Assembly: GCA_030686995.1 (NCBI GenBank)
Contig: CM060698.1
Location: forward strand, 141,937,106 to 142,001,105
Direction of reading: 5' to 3'
Origin: Artemisia argyi
Lineage: Eukaryota > Streptophyta > Magnoliopsida > Asterales > Asteraceae
DNA length: 64,000 nucleotides
The notes beneath the pieces are model-generated. The model was not told the origin of the DNA. It searched no databases and saw only the letters and a program-made list of their open reading frames with translations. The position numbers and the translations under genes are program-made. Positions 61,596 through 64,000 of the stretch are shown in pieces. Each line of letters begins with the position of its first letter. Position 1 is the first letter of the stretch.

Positions 61596-64000
61596 CTAAA
61601 AATAACATCTTTTAAGATTGCAGATGTTCCAAGTGCGAGCTAGGTCGTGACCTTCCATATCGCGCAGTTTGTATGCACCGTTGTCGAGCTCATCAGTGAC
61701 CTCGTAAGGTCCTTCCCATTTTGGTCCGAGCTTGCCTGTGTCTTCTGCGTGGCTCGCATCGTTGGCGCGGTATACAAAGTCTCCTGGCTTGAATGAAGTG
61801 TGTTTGACCTTTGAATCATAATACTTCTTCATTTTTGCCTTAGCCTTTGCTTCGCGTATAGCTGCGCGTTCACGTATTTCTTCCAGTAAGTCCAAGTCTA
61901 TGCGCCGCTCCTCGTCATTTGTTGTGACGTTGACCTCTGCTGTTCGTATAGTTGGCATTCCTATCTCAGCTGGTATGACGGCTTCTGTTCCGTAGACAAG
62001 GGAGAATGGCGTGTCGCCAGTACTGGTTTTGATTGTGGTGCGATGCGCCATAAGACATGCGAGAGCTCGTCTACCCACCTTCCTTTGTGTCTGTCAAGGC
62101 GCGCTTTTATTCCTTCCCCTAGACTGCGGTTTGCGCGCTCAACTAAGCCATTGGTTTGTGGGTGTTTTACTGAAGCGAAGTGTTGCGTGATGTTTAATTG
62201 CACGCACCAATCTTTGAATGGGTTATCACAGAATTGTTTTCCGTAGTCCGAAGCGACAGACAATGTTATCCCAGACAAAGCGTTTGACTTGGTTTCCTGT
62301 GATGCTTACCACCGCCTTTGCTTCAATCCACTTCGTAAAGTAGTCTATGGCTACGATGAGGAACTTTACTCCTCCTGCTGCAACTGGAAAGGGTCCCGCG
62401 ATGTCAATGCCCCATTTGTAAAATGGCCATGGTGAGGTGATGAGTGTTAGCTCTTGTTGTGGTCGGCGCGGGATTGGCCTATGTACTTGACAATTGCTGC
62501 ATTTCTTTATCAGATCGCGTGCGTCGCGGTGCATGGTTGGCCAATAATACCCCGACCGTAGAGCGCTTGCCACCACAGATCGCGGTCCTGAGTGCATGCT
62601 ACATGATCCAGCTTGGATTTCTTGGAGTACGTAGTCTGCTTGAAGAGGTCCAACACATCTGAGCCAGGGTTGTAAGAAAGAGCGTCGATAGAGTATGTTG
62701 TCTCGTAGTTCAAATCGTTGCGCTGTGCGCCGCACTCTTCGAGCGTCCTTATGATCTTGTGGTAAGATTCCCTTTCTAATGAATTCAATGATAGGTGTCA
62801 TCCATGTAGGATCTTGTTCATCTATCACTGTGGATATCTCCATTTCCAAGATTGACTTGTTTTGTAGGGTTTCTACCAATACCTGTTTTGAGAGGTGCGC
62901 GAAGCTTGTGGATGCAATCTTACTGAGCGCATCAGCCTTCCTGCTGTCTCCTCTGGGCACCTGTTTTATTGTGAACCTGTCAAAGTTTTTAATTAAGGAC
63001 TTGGTTTTTTCCAGGTATTGGATCATGTGTTCATCCTTGGCTTCATATTCACCTAGCACATGGTTAGCAACTAGCCGAGAATCTACATTTGCTTCTAAGT
63101 TGCGTACACCCATTTGGATTGCGATGCGTAGTCCGGCTAGTAGGGCTTCGTATTTTGCCTCATTGTTTATGGCTGTGAATTCAAAGCGCAGCGCATAGGT
63201 GAATTCCATACCTTCTGGATTTGTGAGAATAAGGCCTGCGCCTGATCCATCTACACATGAAGACCCATCAGTGAACAGAATCCAGGGTTCCTATAGATCT
63301 GTTTTGGTTGCAGATGATGGACTGTCGCCATCTGGCTTCTCAACGATGAAATCGGCTAATATTTGTCCTTTGATTGCAGTGCGCGGTCTATATGAGATGT
63401 TATATTCACTTAACAATACACTCCACTTTTGTAACCGTCCTGATGCGTCAGGTTTAGAGATAACTTGTTTGATTGGTTGATCGGTGATTACAGCTATTGG
63501 GTGCGCTTGAAAATATCTGCGCAACCTTTTGGCTGCGAATACTAGAGCTAAGACCAGCTTTTCCATAGCGCTGTAGTTAGTCTCTGTCTTCTTCAGGGCT
63601 TTGCTTACAAAGTATATGGGTGTCTGGACGGAGTTTCTATCTGTCAATAGTACTGCGCTAACTGCTCCATGAGTTGCCGATAGGTACATAATTAGCTCTT
63701 CCCCTGGTCGCGGTGCGACAAGTTTGGGAAGAGATGCCAGATGGTGTTTTAGTTGTTGGAAAGCTTCTTCTGCTTCTTCGGTTCAGCGAAAATCTCCCTT
63801 TTTAGTACACTTCGTGAGTGTTTTAAAGAGAGGAAGTGACTTGTCTGCTGACTTAGATAAGAAACGGTTTAGCCCTACTAACTTTCCATTCAATGACTGG
63901 ACTTCTTTGAGTGTGCGCAGTGAGGGGAGATCAATAACAGCCTTTGTTTTTTTTCTGGACAGGGCTTGATTCCATCAGGTTCTATTAAGTATCCAAGGAA
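61596..64000 (-). pseudogene. Degenerate Tat-lineage Ty3/gypsy pol (RT end, dual RNase H, integrase)
   Basis: Read from the right edge: end of RT (FLGYLIEPDGIKPCPEK), connection (SLNGKLVGLNRFLSKSADKS), a first RNase H (DRNSVQTPIYFVSKAL; TDQPIKQVI), and a second RNase H (WILFTDGSSCVDGSGAGLIL; NNEAKYEALLAGL), the mark of the Tat lineage. The integrase follows: zinc-binding GYYWPTMHRDARDLIKKCSN, core KWGIDIAGPF and HPQTNGLVERANRSLGEGI, then the C-terminal GPYEVTDELDNGAYKL. Damage: a frameshift near 63950, a TGA near 63784, a TAG near 63296, and frameshifts near 62240 and 62050. The second core Asp motif reads SDYG instead of the usual TDNG-like form. The stop lies at about 61596. gag, protease and the 5' LTR lie beyond the window. 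Confidence 0.92.

Noticed and set aside
62779..63480. Plus-strand frames of 139 and 93 codons opposite pol
   Set aside because: Shadows of the degenerate pol coding strand.

Overview
This is nuclear DNA of a flowering plant, most likely a eudicot and probably Asteraceae. The genes have many GT-AG introns, the intergenic DNA is very AT-rich, and transposons are nested in one another. The 601-codon reverse transcriptase at 17.5-19.3 kb and the gypsy 'putative transposase' protein at 49-61 kb resemble families I associate with Asteraceae, but that family call is from memory and is inference. No bacterial-type operon, CRISPR array, rRNA or tRNA gene was seen.

Host genes, left to right: (1) mitochondrial F1-ATP synthase beta subunit, minus strand, eight exons, running off the left edge; (2) mitochondrial NADPH:adrenodoxin/ferredoxin reductase (MFDR type), plus strand, 13 exons, 474 aa, 5948-11057; (3) an intronless mTERF-family organelle protein, plus strand, 23804-24691; (4) plastid shikimate kinase, minus strand, 10 coding exons, 293 aa, 26917-30125; (5) a TTC5-like TPR/OB protein, minus strand, 13 exons, 450 aa, 37968-42574. 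All exon joins were checked by splice signals and reading phase. Three of the five proteins (1-3) are expected in mitochondria or plastids and one (4) in plastids. They have no operon-like relation to each other.

The rest is mobile DNA. Three RTE-clade LINE insertions of very different size occur: 3.39-5.06 kb minus; 20179-23677 plus with a perfect 15-bp target duplication; and a 32-bp scrap at 8520-8551 with an 18-bp duplication. Other elements are a two-LTR non-autonomous retrotransposon with primer-binding site (14125-16404), a reverse transcriptase with a C-terminal zinc-finger/nuclease-like region bracketed by (TAA)n (17.5-19.5 kb), an L1 remnant (25.0-25.7 kb), a 3.29-kb foldback element with a 10-bp target duplication (31416-34704), a dead PIF/Harbinger transposase (36.1-37.3 kb), several MITEs, and three Helitrons (12091-12472 minus, 46987-47979 plus, about 50397-59590 minus).

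The right quarter (48247 to beyond 64000) is a Tat-type Ty3/gypsy element on the minus strand: 3' LTR, polypurine tract, an antisense multi-exon gene, then a degenerate pol with two RNase H domains. The antisense gene has its own TATA and G-box region and a 769-codon frame that stays open over four exons. It does so although pol is broken and a 9.2-kb Helitron carrying gene-like exon fragments sits in one of its introns. This nested arrangement, the large foldback element, and a leader sequence shared by the reductase and mTERF genes are the most interesting items.
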